Source: Amycolatopsis arida
GTDB lineage: Bacteria > Actinomycetota > Actinomycetes > Mycobacteriales > Pseudonocardiaceae
Reading direction: 5' to 3'
NCBI RefSeq assembly: GCF_900115565.1
Contig: NZ_FOWW01000007.1
Span: 1 to 64,000, forward strand
Length of the DNA stretch: 64,000 nucleotides
Of this stretch, positions 27,789-37,041 are shown in pieces. Positions within the stretch are counted from its first letter, which is position 1, and the number at the start of each line of letters is the position of its first letter. A program made the translations under genes and the position numbers. Below the pieces are notes generated by a model that saw only the letters and a program-made list of their open reading frames with translations, was not told where the DNA came from and ran no database searches.

Positions 27789-28760
27789 TCATTCTCCCGG
27801 CCCCCGGTCGGTTCCCCGTGCAGTCTTCCCCTCTGAGTTCGAATGGTCCAGCCGCCGCAGGATCACACCTTCTCGCAGCGCCCACGGGCAGATCTCCAGT
27901 TCGGCGAGTGACAACGCTCGCATCGTGGCCTGCGCCACGAGCGCGCCCGCCACGAGCTGGTGCGACCGGCTCGCGCTCACGCCCTCCAGCTCGGCGAGGT
28001 CCGCCGACGACATCCGGGAGATGAACGCGATGAGCTGGCGCAGGGCGGTGTCGGTGAGCGTACGCCGCACCCGTGGGCCCGCCCCGGACGGTGCCGCGCC
28101 GGTGAGCCGGGCCAGCGAGCGGAACGTCTTCGACGTCGCCACCGCGTGGTCCGGCGGGTCCAGCTCGCCGACCTTCTCGGCCAGCCCAGCGAGCTGGTCC
28201 TCCAGCCACGCCGACGTGGCGACCAGCTCGGAGCGGGTGGGCGGGTCGTGCCGGAACCGCGTGCGGGTGAGCCGGCCGGCCCCGAGCGGCAGCGACTCGG
28301 CCAGCTCCGGCGCCTCGTCCATGCCCATGGCGACCTCGAGCGAGCCGCCGCCGATGTCGAGCACCAGCAGCCGCCCCGCCGACCAGCCGTACCAGCGGCG
28401 CACGGCGAGGAACGTCAGCCTGGCCTCGTCGACACCGGTGAGCACCTCCAGCTCCACCCCGGTTCGCTCGGCCACCCTGCGCAGCACCTTGGCCGAGTTG
28501 CGGGCCTCGCGCACGGCCGAGGTGGCGAACGCCATGACGTCCGCACAGCCCAGCCGGACCGCGGCGGCCTTGGCCGACTCCACCGCGCGCACCAGGTCGT
28601 CGGCGCCGGCCTCGCTCAGCTCGCCGTCCGGGGTGATCCGCTCGGCCAGCCGCAGCACGCTCTTCTCCGAGTGCATCGGCGTCGGGTGGGCACCACGGTG
28701 CGCGTCCACCACGAGCAGGTGGACGGTGTTGGACCCGACGTCGAGTACCCCGAGGCGCAC
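27789..28760 (-). CDS. Ppx/GppA-family exopolyphosphatase
   Basis: A 323-residue actin-fold phosphatase. It has GVLDVGSNTVHLLVVD, FATSAVREARN and the glycine loop LVLDIGGGSLEVAMG. Mycobacterial Ppx1 in the same position hydrolyses short-chain polyphosphate. It lies 62 bases after regX3, which fits a phosphate-sensing neighbourhood. At 323 residues it lacks the C-terminal HD-type domain of long Ppx enzymes. Confidence 0.9.
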   Translation of the reverse strand: MRLGVLDVGSNTVHLLVVDAHRGAHPTPMHSEKSVLRLAERITPDGELSEAGADDLVRAVESAKAAAVRLGCADVMAFATSAVREARNSAKVLRRVAERTGVELEVLTGVDEARLTFLAVRRWYGWSAGRLLVLDIGGGSLEVAMGMDEAPELAESLPLGAGRLTRTRFRHDPPTRSELVATSAWLEDQLAGLAEKVGELDPPDHAVATSKTFRSLARLTGAAPSGAGPRVRRTLTDTALRQLIAFISRMSSADLAELEGVSASRSHQLVAGALVAQATMRALSLAELEICPWALREGVILRRLDHSNSEGKTARGTDRGPGE

Positions 28761-28822
28761 GAGCGGCTACGGTACCCGCCGACGGTGCGCGGGCCGGCGG
28801 CAACCGGTCGACGGCCCGCCCC

Positions 28823-29512
28823 TCACGCCTCGAACTTGTAGCCCAGTCCCCGCACGGTCACCAGGTGCCGCGGCGAGCCGGGGTCGGGTTCGATCTTCGA
28901 CCGCAGCCGCTTGACGTGCACGTCCAGGGTCTTGGTGTCGCCAACGTAGTCGGCGCCCCAGACCCGGTCGATCAGCTGGCCACGGGTGAGCACCCTGCCC
29001 ACGTTGCGCAGCAGGTACTCGAGCAGGTCGAACTCCTTGAGCGGCAACGACACCTCGGCGCCGTTCACGGTCACCACGTGCCGCTCGACGTCCATCCGCA
29101 CCGTCCCGGCGGCCAGCACCGCAGGCGCGAGCTCGCCGTCGGCGCCGCCCTCGCCGCCGCGGCGGAGCACCGCACGCACCCGCGCGATCAGCTCGCGCGC
29201 CGAGTACGGCTTGGTGACGTAGTCGTCGGCGCCCAGCTCGAGGCCGACCACCTTGTCGATCTCGCTGTCCCTGGCGGTCACCATGATCACCGGCACCGAG
29301 GACCGCTGCCGGAGCTGCTTGCACACGTCGGTGCCGCTCATCCCGGGCAGCATGAGGTCGAGCAGCACGATGTCCGCGCCGTTGCGGTCGAACTCCTCCA
29401 GCGCCTGCTGGCCGGTCGCGGCGACGGCGGCGGTGAAGCCCTCCTTGCGCAGCAGGAAGGCGAGCGGGTCGGCGAAGGACTCCTCGTCCTCCACGATGAG
29501 CACCCTGGTCAC
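28823..29512 (-). CDS. regX3: Response regulator RegX3 (phosphate response)
   Basis: A 229-residue OmpR-family regulator. The receiver domain has the phosphoacceptor D52 (VLLDLMLPGMSG) and TARD..KPYSARELIARV. The C-terminal winged helix includes LPLKEFDLLEYLLRN and TLDVHVKRLRSKIE. The GTG start overlaps the senX3 stop (GTGA). In mycobacteria and as PhoP in Streptomyces this regulator activates phosphate-starvation genes. Confidence 0.95.
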   Translation of the reverse strand: MTRVLIVEDEESFADPLAFLLRKEGFTAAVAATGQQALEEFDRNGADIVLLDLMLPGMSGTDVCKQLRQRSSVPVIMVTARDSEIDKVVGLELGADDYVTKPYSARELIARVRAVLRRGGEGGADGELAPAVLAAGTVRMDVERHVVTVNGAEVSLPLKEFDLLEYLLRNVGRVLTRGQLIDRVWGADYVGDTKTLDVHVKRLRSKIEPDPGSPRHLVTVRGLGYKFEA

Positions 29513-30771
29513 GGCGTCCCTCCAACTTCGGTGCTGTTCTGTCCGGTCGCCGCGAGCCGGGTCGGCCGCTCGGGCGTCTTCTTCTCCTGCTTCTCCTGCC
29601 GAGCGCCGGCGTGTGGCGACCCGGCCGGCTGGCGGGGGGCGCGGGCCGGCTCGGGCCCGGTGCCGGCACGGTGGGCGGGGATGCGCAGGGTGAACGTCGA
29701 CCCGGTGCCCGGTTTGCTCCACAGCCGCACCTCGCCGCCGTGGTTGGCGGCGACGTGCTTGACGATGGCCAGGCCCAGCCCGGTGCCGCCGGTGGCCCGG
29801 GACCGGGCCTTGTCGACCCGGTAGAACCGCTCGAACACCCGCTGCTGCTCGTCCTCGGCGATGCCGATCCCGCGGTCGGTGACCGCGATCTCGACGAAAC
29901 CGTCGACCAGCCGGCGGCTGATCGACACCGGGCTGCCGGGCGGTGAGTACGCGACGGCGTTGTCCAGCAGGTTCGACAGGGCGGTGACCAACAGCGTGGC
30001 GTCGCCCTCGACGAGCAGCCCGCTGGGGGCGTCGGTGGTGACGGAGATCTCGGCGGACTCGGCGGCGATCCGGGTGCGACCGAGCGCCTCGCCGACGACG
30101 GCGTCGACCTCGACGACGGTGAGGTCGGGCAGCCGCTCGGCACCCTGCAGCCGGGACAGCGCGATCAACTCGGTGACCAGGGTGCCCAGCCGGGTCGACT
30201 CGCGCAGGATCTTGCCGCCGAACCGGCGCACCTGCTCGGCGTCCTCCGCGGCGTCCAGCACGGCCTCGGCCAACAGGGCGATCGCCCCGACCGGGGTCTT
30301 CAGCTCGTGGCTGACATTGGCGACGAAGTCGCGCCGGGTGGCCTCCAGCCGGACCGCGTCGGAGTGGTCGACGGCCTCCACCACGGTGAAGCCGTCGCCG
30401 AGCGGGCGGACCTCGGCGAGCACGGCCTCCGGTTGCCGGCCGCGCACCTCCAGCGGGGAGAGGTCGATCTCCAGGCCCTCGCCGGAGGCGACGACCTGCT
30501 CGGCGGCCTTGCGGGCGCGGGCGTCGGCCTGGTTGGCCCGGACCAGGCCGAGCCGCTCGGCGCGCGGGTTGTGCAGGACCATGTCGCCGAAGCGGTTGAG
30601 GACGACCACGCCGTTGTTCGACGACTGGATGAGGCGTTGCAGCAGCTCGGCGACGGTCGGGCCGGCCGGTCGGGCGCTCCGCCGGGAGCGGGCGCGGGCG
30701 ACGGCGAAGCCGATGACCACGCCGACCACCAGTGCGCCGGTGGCCAGTGCGAGTGCTGCGGGCACGGTCAC
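29509..30771 (-). CDS. senX3: Sensor histidine kinase SenX3
   Basis: A 420-residue membrane kinase: one N-terminal helix (about 5-25), a PAS-like domain (about 45-135), a dimerisation helix with phosphoacceptor H155 in NVSHELKTP, and a HATPase domain (DNAVAYSPPG, DRGIGIAED, GGTGLGLAIVKH). A 45-residue basic/proline tail follows. The GTG at 30771 gives the short N-terminus typical of SenX3. It is co-translated with regX3. No clear double GTTCACC PHO box was found nearby. Confidence 0.94.
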   Translation of the reverse strand: MTVPAALALATGALVVGVVIGFAVARARSRRSARPAGPTVAELLQRLIQSSNNGVVVLNRFGDMVLHNPRAERLGLVRANQADARARKAAEQVVASGEGLEIDLSPLEVRGRQPEAVLAEVRPLGDGFTVVEAVDHSDAVRLEATRRDFVANVSHELKTPVGAIALLAEAVLDAAEDAEQVRRFGGKILRESTRLGTLVTELIALSRLQGAERLPDLTVVEVDAVVGEALGRTRIAAESAEISVTTDAPSGLLVEGDATLLVTALSNLLDNAVAYSPPGSPVSISRRLVDGFVEIAVTDRGIGIAEDEQQRVFERFYRVDKARSRATGGTGLGLAIVKHVAANHGGEVRLWSKPGTGSTFTLRIPAHRAGTGPEPARAPRQPAGSPHAGARQEKQEKKTPERPTRLAATGQNSTEVGGTP

Positions 30772-30970
30772 GGGGGAATCGTAAGCGCGCAGGTAGCCGT
30801 TCGGCCTAGTCCCGGCAGCGTTGTCGTGATCGCCGTGACACTTTCCGGCGACAAGTTCGGGCGCACGTCAGCCCCTGTTCACTCTCCCGTCGCTCTACGT
30901 TGAGCTTCCGACTCGCCCGGTTCAACCGATCGAGCCATCTCGGGTGTTCCCGAGTGTCCCGTGGTGGCGC

Positions 30971-31720
30971 TCAGCGACCCTGGTTGGCGACCGCGGCCGC
31001 GGCCTCCTTCGCGGCCTCCGGGTCGAGGTAGGTGCCGCCGGGGTTGGTCGGCCGCAGGTCGGTGTCGAGGTCGTAGCGCAGCGGGATTCCGGTGGGGATG
31101 TTCAGCCCGGCGATCGCGTCGTCGGAGATGCCGTCCAGGTGCTTGACCAGGGCGCGCAGCGAGTTGCCGTGCGCGGCGACCAGGACGGTGCGGCCGGCGC
31201 GCAGGTCCGGCACGATCGCCGAGTCCCAGTACGGCAGCAGGCGGGCCACCACGTCCTTGAGGCACTCGGTGCGCGGCAGCTCGTCGCCGAGCGCGGCGTA
31301 GCGCGGGTCGCCGTCCTGGGAGAACTCGCCGCCGGGCTCGATCGGCGGCGGCGGGACGTCGTAGGAGCGGCGCCAGAGCATGAACTGCTCCTCGCCGAAC
31401 TGCTCCAGGGTCTGCTTCTTGTTCTTGCCCTGGAGGGCGCCGTAGTGCCGCTCGTTGAGCCGCCAGTCCCGGTACACCTCGATCCAGTGTCGGTCGGCGA
31501 CGTCGAGCGCGATGTTGGCGGTGGAGATCGCCCGGCGCAGGAGCGAGGTGTGCACCACGTCGGGCAGCACGCCCGACTCGGCGAGCAGCTCCCCGCCGCG
31601 GCGGGCCTCGACCTCGCCCGCCTGCGACAGCGGGACGTCGACCCAGCCGGTGAACAGGTTCTCCGCGTTCCACGTGCTCTGCCCGTGCCGCAGCAGCACC
31701 AGGGTCCCGATTTCGGCCAT
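30971..31720 (-). CDS. gpmA: 2,3-bisphosphoglycerate-dependent phosphoglycerate mutase
   Basis: Interconverts 3- and 2-phosphoglycerate in glycolysis. The protein is 249 residues, with the phosphohistidine motif [10 protein letters not shown] (H12), [13 protein letters not shown] and [14 protein letters not shown]. The ATG at 31720 gives the expected N-terminus [10 protein letters not shown]. It precedes senX3 by 199 bases, as in mycobacteria. Confidence 0.96.
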   Translation of the reverse strand: MAEIGTLVLLRHGQSTWNAENLFTGWVDVPLSQAGEVEARRGGELLAESGVLPDVVHTSLLRRAISTANIALDVADRHWIEVYRDWRLNERHYGALQGKNKKQTLEQFGEEQFMLWRRSYDVPPPPIEPGGEFSQDGDPRYAALGDELPRTECLKDVVARLLPYWDSAIVPDLRAGRTVLVAAHGNSLRALVKHLDGISDDAIAGLNIPTGIPLRYDLDTDLRPTNPGGTYLDPEAAKEAAAAVANQGR

Positions 31721-32103
31721 GTGCCAAGCCTGCCAGACCCGCGGGGCCGGTCGGTGGGGGGTGCGGGGCACCTCACCAGGGCCGGGACAGTCTACCCACA
31801 GTAGGAGGAGGCGCCGTAGTGAATCACTCAAAGTTCGAGCGAACCGCCAACAAGATTGCGAGCGAGTTACGTTAGTTGCGTTCCGTTAACCCTTTCTCGC
31901 AAGTTCACCCGAACGGAGCAACCACTGGCCTTGTGATTACCGTCCCGCTTCTGCCAAGTTGGCTAACGTCCCGCTCGGCTGGAAACCACGCACTCCCCGG
32001 CCGTGCGGACTGAAGACGCAGCTCGTCTCCCCCCTGCCGAGCTGCGCCCGCCGGCCCCGTTGGCCTCCCCCTCGCCACCGGGTCCATCGCGGCGGGATCG
32101 TCA
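31721..32103. other. Upstream region of gpmA
   Basis: No gene is seen. Around 31800-31930 the G+C content drops and there are short GTTNCGTT iterations (GTTACGTTAGTTGCGTTCCG), a plausible promoter/operator zone for the gpmA-senX3-regX3 direction. Confidence 0.4.
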
Positions 32104-32150
32104 GCGGGGCGGCTCGAGTTCGCGACTCCCCCTCCCTCGAGCCGCCCCGC
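32104..32150. terminator. Perfect 15-bp hairpin
   Basis: GCGGGGCGGCTCGAG (32104-32118) and CTCGAGCCGCCCCGC (32136-32150) form a perfect stem with a 17-base loop. It lies in a 1.4-kb gene-free gap and may be a terminator or a structured repeat related to the hairpin at 414-492. Confidence 0.55.
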
Positions 32151-32612
32151 CCGGGGGGTCGGCGACCCCTACTCGCTCGCTCCGCTCGCTTCGCTGGGGC
32201 CCCCGGGCGTCGTCATGTTGGGGGGCCGAGCCCCCCAGACCCCCCCACGGTGCGAGCTCCTCACCCTGGCGAGCGCTGGTGGCGTTGGTCGTGAACCAGC
32301 AATGTGCTTGGTCGCTTCGCTCGCTGGCGCTCGCTCGCTGGGGCCACCCGTGGGGTCGGTGGGCGCGCATGGGTGCGAGTCCCCACGTTTCGGGACGGCG
32401 AGAGCTACGTTCGGGACGGCGAGATCTACGTTGGCCAGGCGCGGGCGTGGCCTGGTTGCCTGTGAGCCCACGGGGGCTTCGAGTACCGCGCAGATCGCCG
32501 AGGCCCGCCTTCGGCTCACGGCCTGTCGAGGCCCGCCACACCCGAGACCGCTGCCCCGAAACACACCCGCGCCGGGGTGCGCCTCACTACGCGCGGGGCA
32601 TCATCCATTCCC
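32151..32612. repeat. Gene-free stretch with short direct repeats
   Basis: CGCTCGCTTCGCTGGGGCC-type words occur twice (about 32170-32200 and 32310-32345). At 32385-32436 a unit beginning ACGTTCGGGACGGCGAGA is repeated with 21-22 base spacing. No supported ORF is present. Confidence 0.55.
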
Positions 32613-32993
32613 CCTCCCCACCCCGATCCGAAGCCGCTTTGCGGGCGGGGGTGGCGTGTCAAGGCACTCTTTCCCGCCTTGACACGCCACCCCCGCCCGT
32701 CAACACAATCGAGCTTCGGGGTGGAGACCACACCGGGACGGGGTGGAGACCACCCGGGACGAGGTGCGGACCACACACCCGCTGACGCGGCGACCCCGAC
32801 CCGGGCCGTACCCGCGACGGGCTTCGAGCGGAACATCCCCACGGCACGGCAACCCCGCCGGTGGCGCCGCAGCGGGCGACGGCGAGTTGTCCCCATCCCC
32901 CGAAAGGGATCCACAGATTTCGCACGGCCCGTCCCAACTCCCCCGGCGGCGATACGCTGGAACGGCCGCCGGCCCCCGGGGAGGGCGGGCCGC
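32613..32993 (+). repeat. Long structured intergenic repeat, copy B
   Basis: This is the second copy of the element at 1-345. Its inner hairpin is a perfect 24-bp stem (32642-32665 with 32676-32699) around the loop ACTCTTTCCC. The outer arms CCCCACCCCGA (32616) and GCTTCGGGGTGG (32713) are kept. The stem differs from copy A at many positions yet remains paired. GTTGTCCCCAT (32886), TCCACAG (32910) and CGATACGCTGG (32950) keep the same spacings as in copy A. It is followed by non-coding DNA to 33115. Confidence 0.75.
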
Positions 32994-33115
32994 TGGCCCC
33001 ACGTGTGGCCGCGCCGGACCAGCCAAACCGGCGGGCAGGATCGGCGGGCCGGCCGGCGAGGGGCCAACCGTGTGCGCCGCCGATCGTCCCGTGCGGGTGG
33101 GCCGGCGGCGACGGG

Positions 33116-33631
33116 TCAGTCGGTCAGGGTGCCGGGGGTGTCCGGGTTGGTCGGCTCCACCAGGTGTTTGAAGGCCTGGAGGTTGGCCAGGGACTCGCCG
33201 CGGGAGACGCGCCAGTCCCACTCCCGCTTGATGGAGCTCGCGAAGCCCAGCTCCAGCAGCGTGTTGAAGTCACCGTCGGCGGCCTCCAGCACCTGGCCGA
33301 GCAGCTTGTCCAGCTCCTCCCGGGTCATCCGGTCCAGGCCGAGCCGGCCCACCAGGTAGATGTCACCCATCGAGTCGAGCGTGTACGCCACCCCGTACAA
33401 CCGCGCGTTGCGGCGCAGCAGGAACCGGTACACGTCCTCGTGCGCCTCGTCCGGCCGCCGGCACACGAACGCCTCCACCGCGAACGCGTGCTCCCCCACC
33501 ACCAGCCAGCAGTTCGTCTGCAACTTCTTCGTACCGGGCAGCGTGACGAAGTACCGCCCGGCACCCTTCCGCTCGTAGACCAGCCCCGCCTCGTCCAGCG
33601 TCGACCGGACCAGCTCGTCCAGCTCGGTCAC
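33116..33631 (-). CDS. YbjN-domain protein
   Basis: A 171-residue protein of the YbjN fold, related to type III secretion chaperone-like proteins but of unknown biochemical role. Recognisable segments are [23 protein letters not shown] and [11 protein letters not shown]. The start overlaps the mshA stop by four bases, so it is translationally coupled to mycothiol synthesis, as in mycobacteria (Rv0486-Rv0487, from memory). Confidence 0.88.
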   Translation of the reverse strand: MTELDELVRSTLDEAGLVYERKGAGRYFVTLPGTKKLQTNCWLVVGEHAFAVEAFVCRRPDEAHEDVYRFLLRRNARLYGVAYTLDSMGDIYLVGRLGLDRMTREELDKLLGQVLEAADGDFNTLLELGFASSIKREWDWRVSRGESLANLQAFKHLVEPTNPDTPGTLTD

Positions 33632-34935
33632 ACCGCCACCTCCTCACGCAGCGCCCTCGCCAGCGCGTCGCGGAACGCCCGCGCCGCCTCGGTGTACGTC
33701 GCCACCAGCGCGTCGGTGGTGCGCCGCCAGGAGAACCGCCGGGCGTGCCGCACCGCGTTCGCCGCCAGCTCCGCCCGCCGCCCCGGGCGCAGCGCCACCG
33801 CCGCCAGCGCGTCCGCCCAGTCCGCCGCTCGGTGCCCGGGCACCAGCAGCCCGGACACCCCGTCGGCCACCGCCACCGGCAACCCGCCGACCTCGGCGGC
33901 CACCACCGGCGTGCCGCAAGCCTGCGCCTCCACCGCGACCAGTCCGAACGACTCGTTGTAGCTGGGCACCGCCACCACGTCCGCCGCGCGGTACACGTGC
34001 ACCAGCGCCTCCCCCGGCTGCGGCGGCAGGAACCTCGTCTGCGCCGCGATCCCCAGCGACGCGGCCAGCTCGCGCAGCGCCGCCGGCTGCTCCAACCCCG
34101 TCCCGGAGGCCCCACCGACGATCAGCACCACCAGCCGCTCCCGCAGCCCCGGCCGCCGCCGCGACAACTCCGCCGCGGCGTGCAGCAGCACGTCCGGCGC
34201 CTTGAGCGGCTGGATCCGGCCGGCGAACGCGAGCACCACGGCGTCGCCGGGCAACCCGAGCGCGGCCCGCGCCCTGGCCCGCGACCCCGGCGTGAACCGG
34301 TCCAGGTCCACCCCCGGCGACACGGTCCGCACCGCCCGCGGGTCCGCGCCGTACAGCGACACCAGCTCGCGGGCCTCGACGGCGGTGTTGGCCACCAGCC
34401 GGTCGGCCTCGGTCACCACCTGCTCCTCGCCGATCACCCGGGTCCGCGGCTCCGGCACGTCCCCCTCGGCGAGCGCGGCGTTCTTCACCTTCGCCAGGGT
34501 ATGCGCGGTGTGCACCAGCGGCACGCCCCAGCGGTCCCTGGCCAGCCAGCCGACCTGCCCGGACAGCCAGTAGTGCGAGTGGATCACGTCGTAGTACCCC
34601 GGCTCGTGGAACGCCTCGGCCCGCAACACCCCGGAGGTGAACGCGCACAGCTGCGCCGGCAGCTCGGACCGGTCCAGCGGCTGGTAGGGACCGGCCGGGA
34701 TGTGCCGCACCAGCACCCCGGGCGCCAGCTCGGCCACCGGCGGCTGGTCCGACGACGTCGCCCGAGTGAACACCTCGACGCTGATCCCCCTGCGCGCCAT
34801 CTCCGTGGCGGTCTGGCTGATGTAGACGTTCATCCCACCGGCGTCGCCGGTGCCGGGCTGCTCGAGCGGCGAGGTGTGCACGGACAGGACCGCCACCCGG
34901 CGGGGCGGGCCCGCCGGCGGGTACGAGGGCGTCAT
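33628..34935 (-). CDS. mshA: D-inositol-3-phosphate glycosyltransferase MshA
   Basis: First step of mycothiol synthesis: transfers N-acetylglucosamine from UDP-GlcNAc to 1D-myo-inositol 3-phosphate. The protein is 435 residues of GT-B fold. It has [19 protein letters not shown] at the N-terminus and the donor-binding motif [19 protein letters not shown] near residue 325. It supports the inference that the organism uses mycothiol as its main low-molecular-weight thiol. Confidence 0.95.
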   Translation of the reverse strand: MTPSYPPAGPPRRVAVLSVHTSPLEQPGTGDAGGMNVYISQTATEMARRGISVEVFTRATSSDQPPVAELAPGVLVRHIPAGPYQPLDRSELPAQLCAFTSGVLRAEAFHEPGYYDVIHSHYWLSGQVGWLARDRWGVPLVHTAHTLAKVKNAALAEGDVPEPRTRVIGEEQVVTEADRLVANTAVEARELVSLYGADPRAVRTVSPGVDLDRFTPGSRARARAALGLPGDAVVLAFAGRIQPLKAPDVLLHAAAELSRRRPGLRERLVVLIVGGASGTGLEQPAALRELAASLGIAAQTRFLPPQPGEALVHVYRAADVVAVPSYNESFGLVAVEAQACGTPVVAAEVGGLPVAVADGVSGLLVPGHRAADWADALAAVALRPGRRAELAANAVRHARRFSWRRTTDALVATYTEAARAFRDALARALREEVAV

Positions 34936-34954
34936 CTACGCGTTCACTCCCTGG

Positions 34955-35785
34955 TCAGGGCGCTGGTGCCAGCCGATCCTCGGCGAAGCGCAGCAGCGTC
35001 GAGTTGAACTCCTCCGCCGCCTCGATGAACGGCAGATGGCCTACACCCTGCAACCAACGCAGCTGCGCCCCCGGAATCTTCCCCGCCGCGTACTCCCCCG
35101 ACCTGGGGTCCACCACCCCGTCGGCCGTGCCGTGCACGACCAGCGTCGGCACGTCCACCCCGGCCAGCAGGTCGGCGTTGTCCACCTCGCGGGAGAACAG
35201 CGCGGCCCGCACCTTCGGCGACACCGACAGCGAGGCGCCGAGCAGCGCCTGGCTGAGCGGACCCGGCACCCCGTTCGCGGACATCCCCTTGTTCAGCCCG
35301 AGCAGCGCGGGCAACGCCACGTCGAGGTCCTCGGACAGCGCGTCGGGCAGCGCCGCCCGCATGGCCGGTCCGATCCGACCGCCCTCCCGGCCCCTGCCGA
35401 TCTCGGTGATCGCGCCGACCAGCACGATCCCGGCCAGCGACTCGCCGCCGTACACCCGCAGGTAGTCGGCGATCACCAGACCGCCGTAGGACCAGCCGAC
35501 CACCATCGCCGGCGTGCCGGCGAACTCCAGCACCGAGCACAGGTCGCCGGCCCACACCTCCGGGTCGATGAAACCCTCCACCGGCACGTCGGAGTTGCCG
35601 TGCCCGCGCAGGTCCATCGCCACCAGCCGGAACCGGTTCGCCAACATCGGGTCGGCGAGTTGGTGCGACCAGACGAGCGCGTTCTGCGCCCACCCGTGCA
35701 CGAACACGATCGGTCGCGCGTTGGCCTCCCCGGCCACCCGCAACCCGATCCCCACTCCACCGGACCCGACCACCTCGGCGTTCAT
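34955..35785 (-). CDS. Alpha/beta hydrolase
   Basis: A 276-residue alpha/beta-hydrolase fold protein. The oxyanion motif FVHGWAQN, nucleophile elbow GWSYGG (Ser), late acid (HGTADGVVD) and catalytic histidine (GVGHLPFIE) are all present. The substrate is unknown; sequence style is closest to esterases and haloperoxidase-like hydrolases. It sits between mshA and the L,D-transpeptidase gene with short spacings, so it is probably in the same transcript. Confidence 0.88.
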   Translation of the reverse strand: MNAEVVGSGGVGIGLRVAGEANARPIVFVHGWAQNALVWSHQLADPMLANRFRLVAMDLRGHGNSDVPVEGFIDPEVWAGDLCSVLEFAGTPAMVVGWSYGGLVIADYLRVYGGESLAGIVLVGAITEIGRGREGGRIGPAMRAALPDALSEDLDVALPALLGLNKGMSANGVPGPLSQALLGASLSVSPKVRAALFSREVDNADLLAGVDVPTLVVHGTADGVVDPRSGEYAAGKIPGAQLRWLQGVGHLPFIEAAEEFNSTLLRFAEDRLAPAP

Positions 35786-35795
35786 GCGCGCTCCC

Positions 35796-36953
35796 TCACA
35801 GGGCGGACTTGGACTTCCACGTCTCCCAGTCGAGGAGCCAGTCCATCACATCCGAGGTGGTCGGCATATCGGCCTTCGACCCGGTGATCTCCACCGGGTC
35901 GCCGATGAGCGCCGAGTCGAAGTAGTCCTTCGCGTCGACCTCGAGCAGGTTGATGCAGCCGTGCGAGGTGTTCGCCTTGCCGATGTTCGCCCGGTTCTCC
36001 TCGTTCTCGTGGATGTACTCGCCGTGGTTGGAGATCCGGCAGCACCACTTCTTCTCGACGTCGGTGTAGCCGTAGCGGGCGTTGTCGAAGATCGACGTCG
36101 GCTCCTTGGTCATCACGATCAGCGTGCCGTTGGGCGTGTTCAGGTTCGGGTCGGCGTCCTTGCCGTTGCTGCACGGGTAGCGCTTGTACTCGGACCCGTC
36201 GCGGTAGACCCGCATCACGTGGTCGGGGGTGTGCACCTTGACCACCTGGTTGCGCCCGATCCGGAACTCGGTGGTGACGTCGGCCTTGCCGTACTTGCCG
36301 CCGCCGTAGTGCACGCCGTACAGCTTCGCGGTGACGGTGACCTTCGTGCCCGCCGGCCAGTACTCCCGGGGCCGCCAGTCGGCCTGCCGGTCGGACAGCC
36401 ACGCCCACGAGCCCTCCACCGGCGTGGAGGTCTCCACGGTGAGCGCGCGCTCGGCCGCGGCTCGATCGCTGATCGGCTCGCCGAACTTGACGCTGATCGG
36501 CATGCCCACGCCGACCTCGGCGTCGTCGATCGGGTTCAACGTGGCGCGGACCTCCTTGGCGGGCTTGACGGTCGCGAAGCTGCCGGTGAGCTCCACCGGC
36601 CGGCCGTCGGTGCCGGTGGCCTTGGCCGCGTAGGTGTAGCTGCGGCCGTAGCCGAGCGGCTCGGCGCTGGTCCACGCGGTCTTCTCGGCGTTGAGCTCGC
36701 CCTTGACCTCGGCGCCGTCGGGGTTGGTCAACCGGACCTCGGTGAGCGTGCCCTCGGCCACCCGCACGGTGACCGGCGTGGTGACCGGGACGTCCTTCGC
36801 GTCCACCGGCGGCTCGGCGCTGAGCACGGCCTTCGGCGGGATCTGGTCCGGGTTCGGCTGGGCGTCGCCACCCTCCCCGCCGGAACACGCGGCGAGCACC
36901 ACCGCCCCGCCGCCGGCCAGTGCGGCCTTGAAGACTGTGCGCCGTTCGATCAC
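35796..36953 (-). CDS. L,D-transpeptidase lipoprotein
   Basis: Forms 3-3 peptidoglycan cross-links outside the membrane. It is 385 residues. The signal peptide ends in the lipobox LAAC with lipidated C23. Two immunoglobulin-like domains (about 45-130 and 135-240) precede a YkuD catalytic domain with NTSHGCINL (H331, catalytic C333). The GTG at 36953 has GGGAGGAG seven bases upstream. It corresponds to mycobacterial LprQ/LdtE by position. It is divergent from the SDR gene. Confidence 0.93.
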   Translation of the reverse strand: MIERRTVFKAALAGGGAVVLAACSGGEGGDAQPNPDQIPPKAVLSAEPPVDAKDVPVTTPVTVRVAEGTLTEVRLTNPDGAEVKGELNAEKTAWTSAEPLGYGRSYTYAAKATGTDGRPVELTGSFATVKPAKEVRATLNPIDDAEVGVGMPISVKFGEPISDRAAAERALTVETSTPVEGSWAWLSDRQADWRPREYWPAGTKVTVTAKLYGVHYGGGKYGKADVTTEFRIGRNQVVKVHTPDHVMRVYRDGSEYKRYPCSNGKDADPNLNTPNGTLIVMTKEPTSIFDNARYGYTDVEKKWCCRISNHGEYIHENEENRANIGKANTSHGCINLLEVDAKDYFDSALIGDPVEITGSKADMPTTSDVMDWLLDWETWKSKSAL

Positions 36954-37041
36954 CGTTCTCCTCCCATCGACAGGCAAGTCCGTCGAACGCCGTGGCCTGG
37001 AACACGTGCTGCGCGGATCCGCGGGCTGGCAGCATGCAGCC

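Noticed and set aside
30860-30930. PHO boxes upstream of senX3
   Set aside because: Only a single GTTCACT-like half-site is seen, without the required second repeat at fixed spacing.
31721-33115. Coding genes in the 1.4-kb gap upstream of gpmA
   Set aside because: All long frames there overlap palindromes and tandem repeats on both strands and have Arg/Pro/Gly-rich composition.
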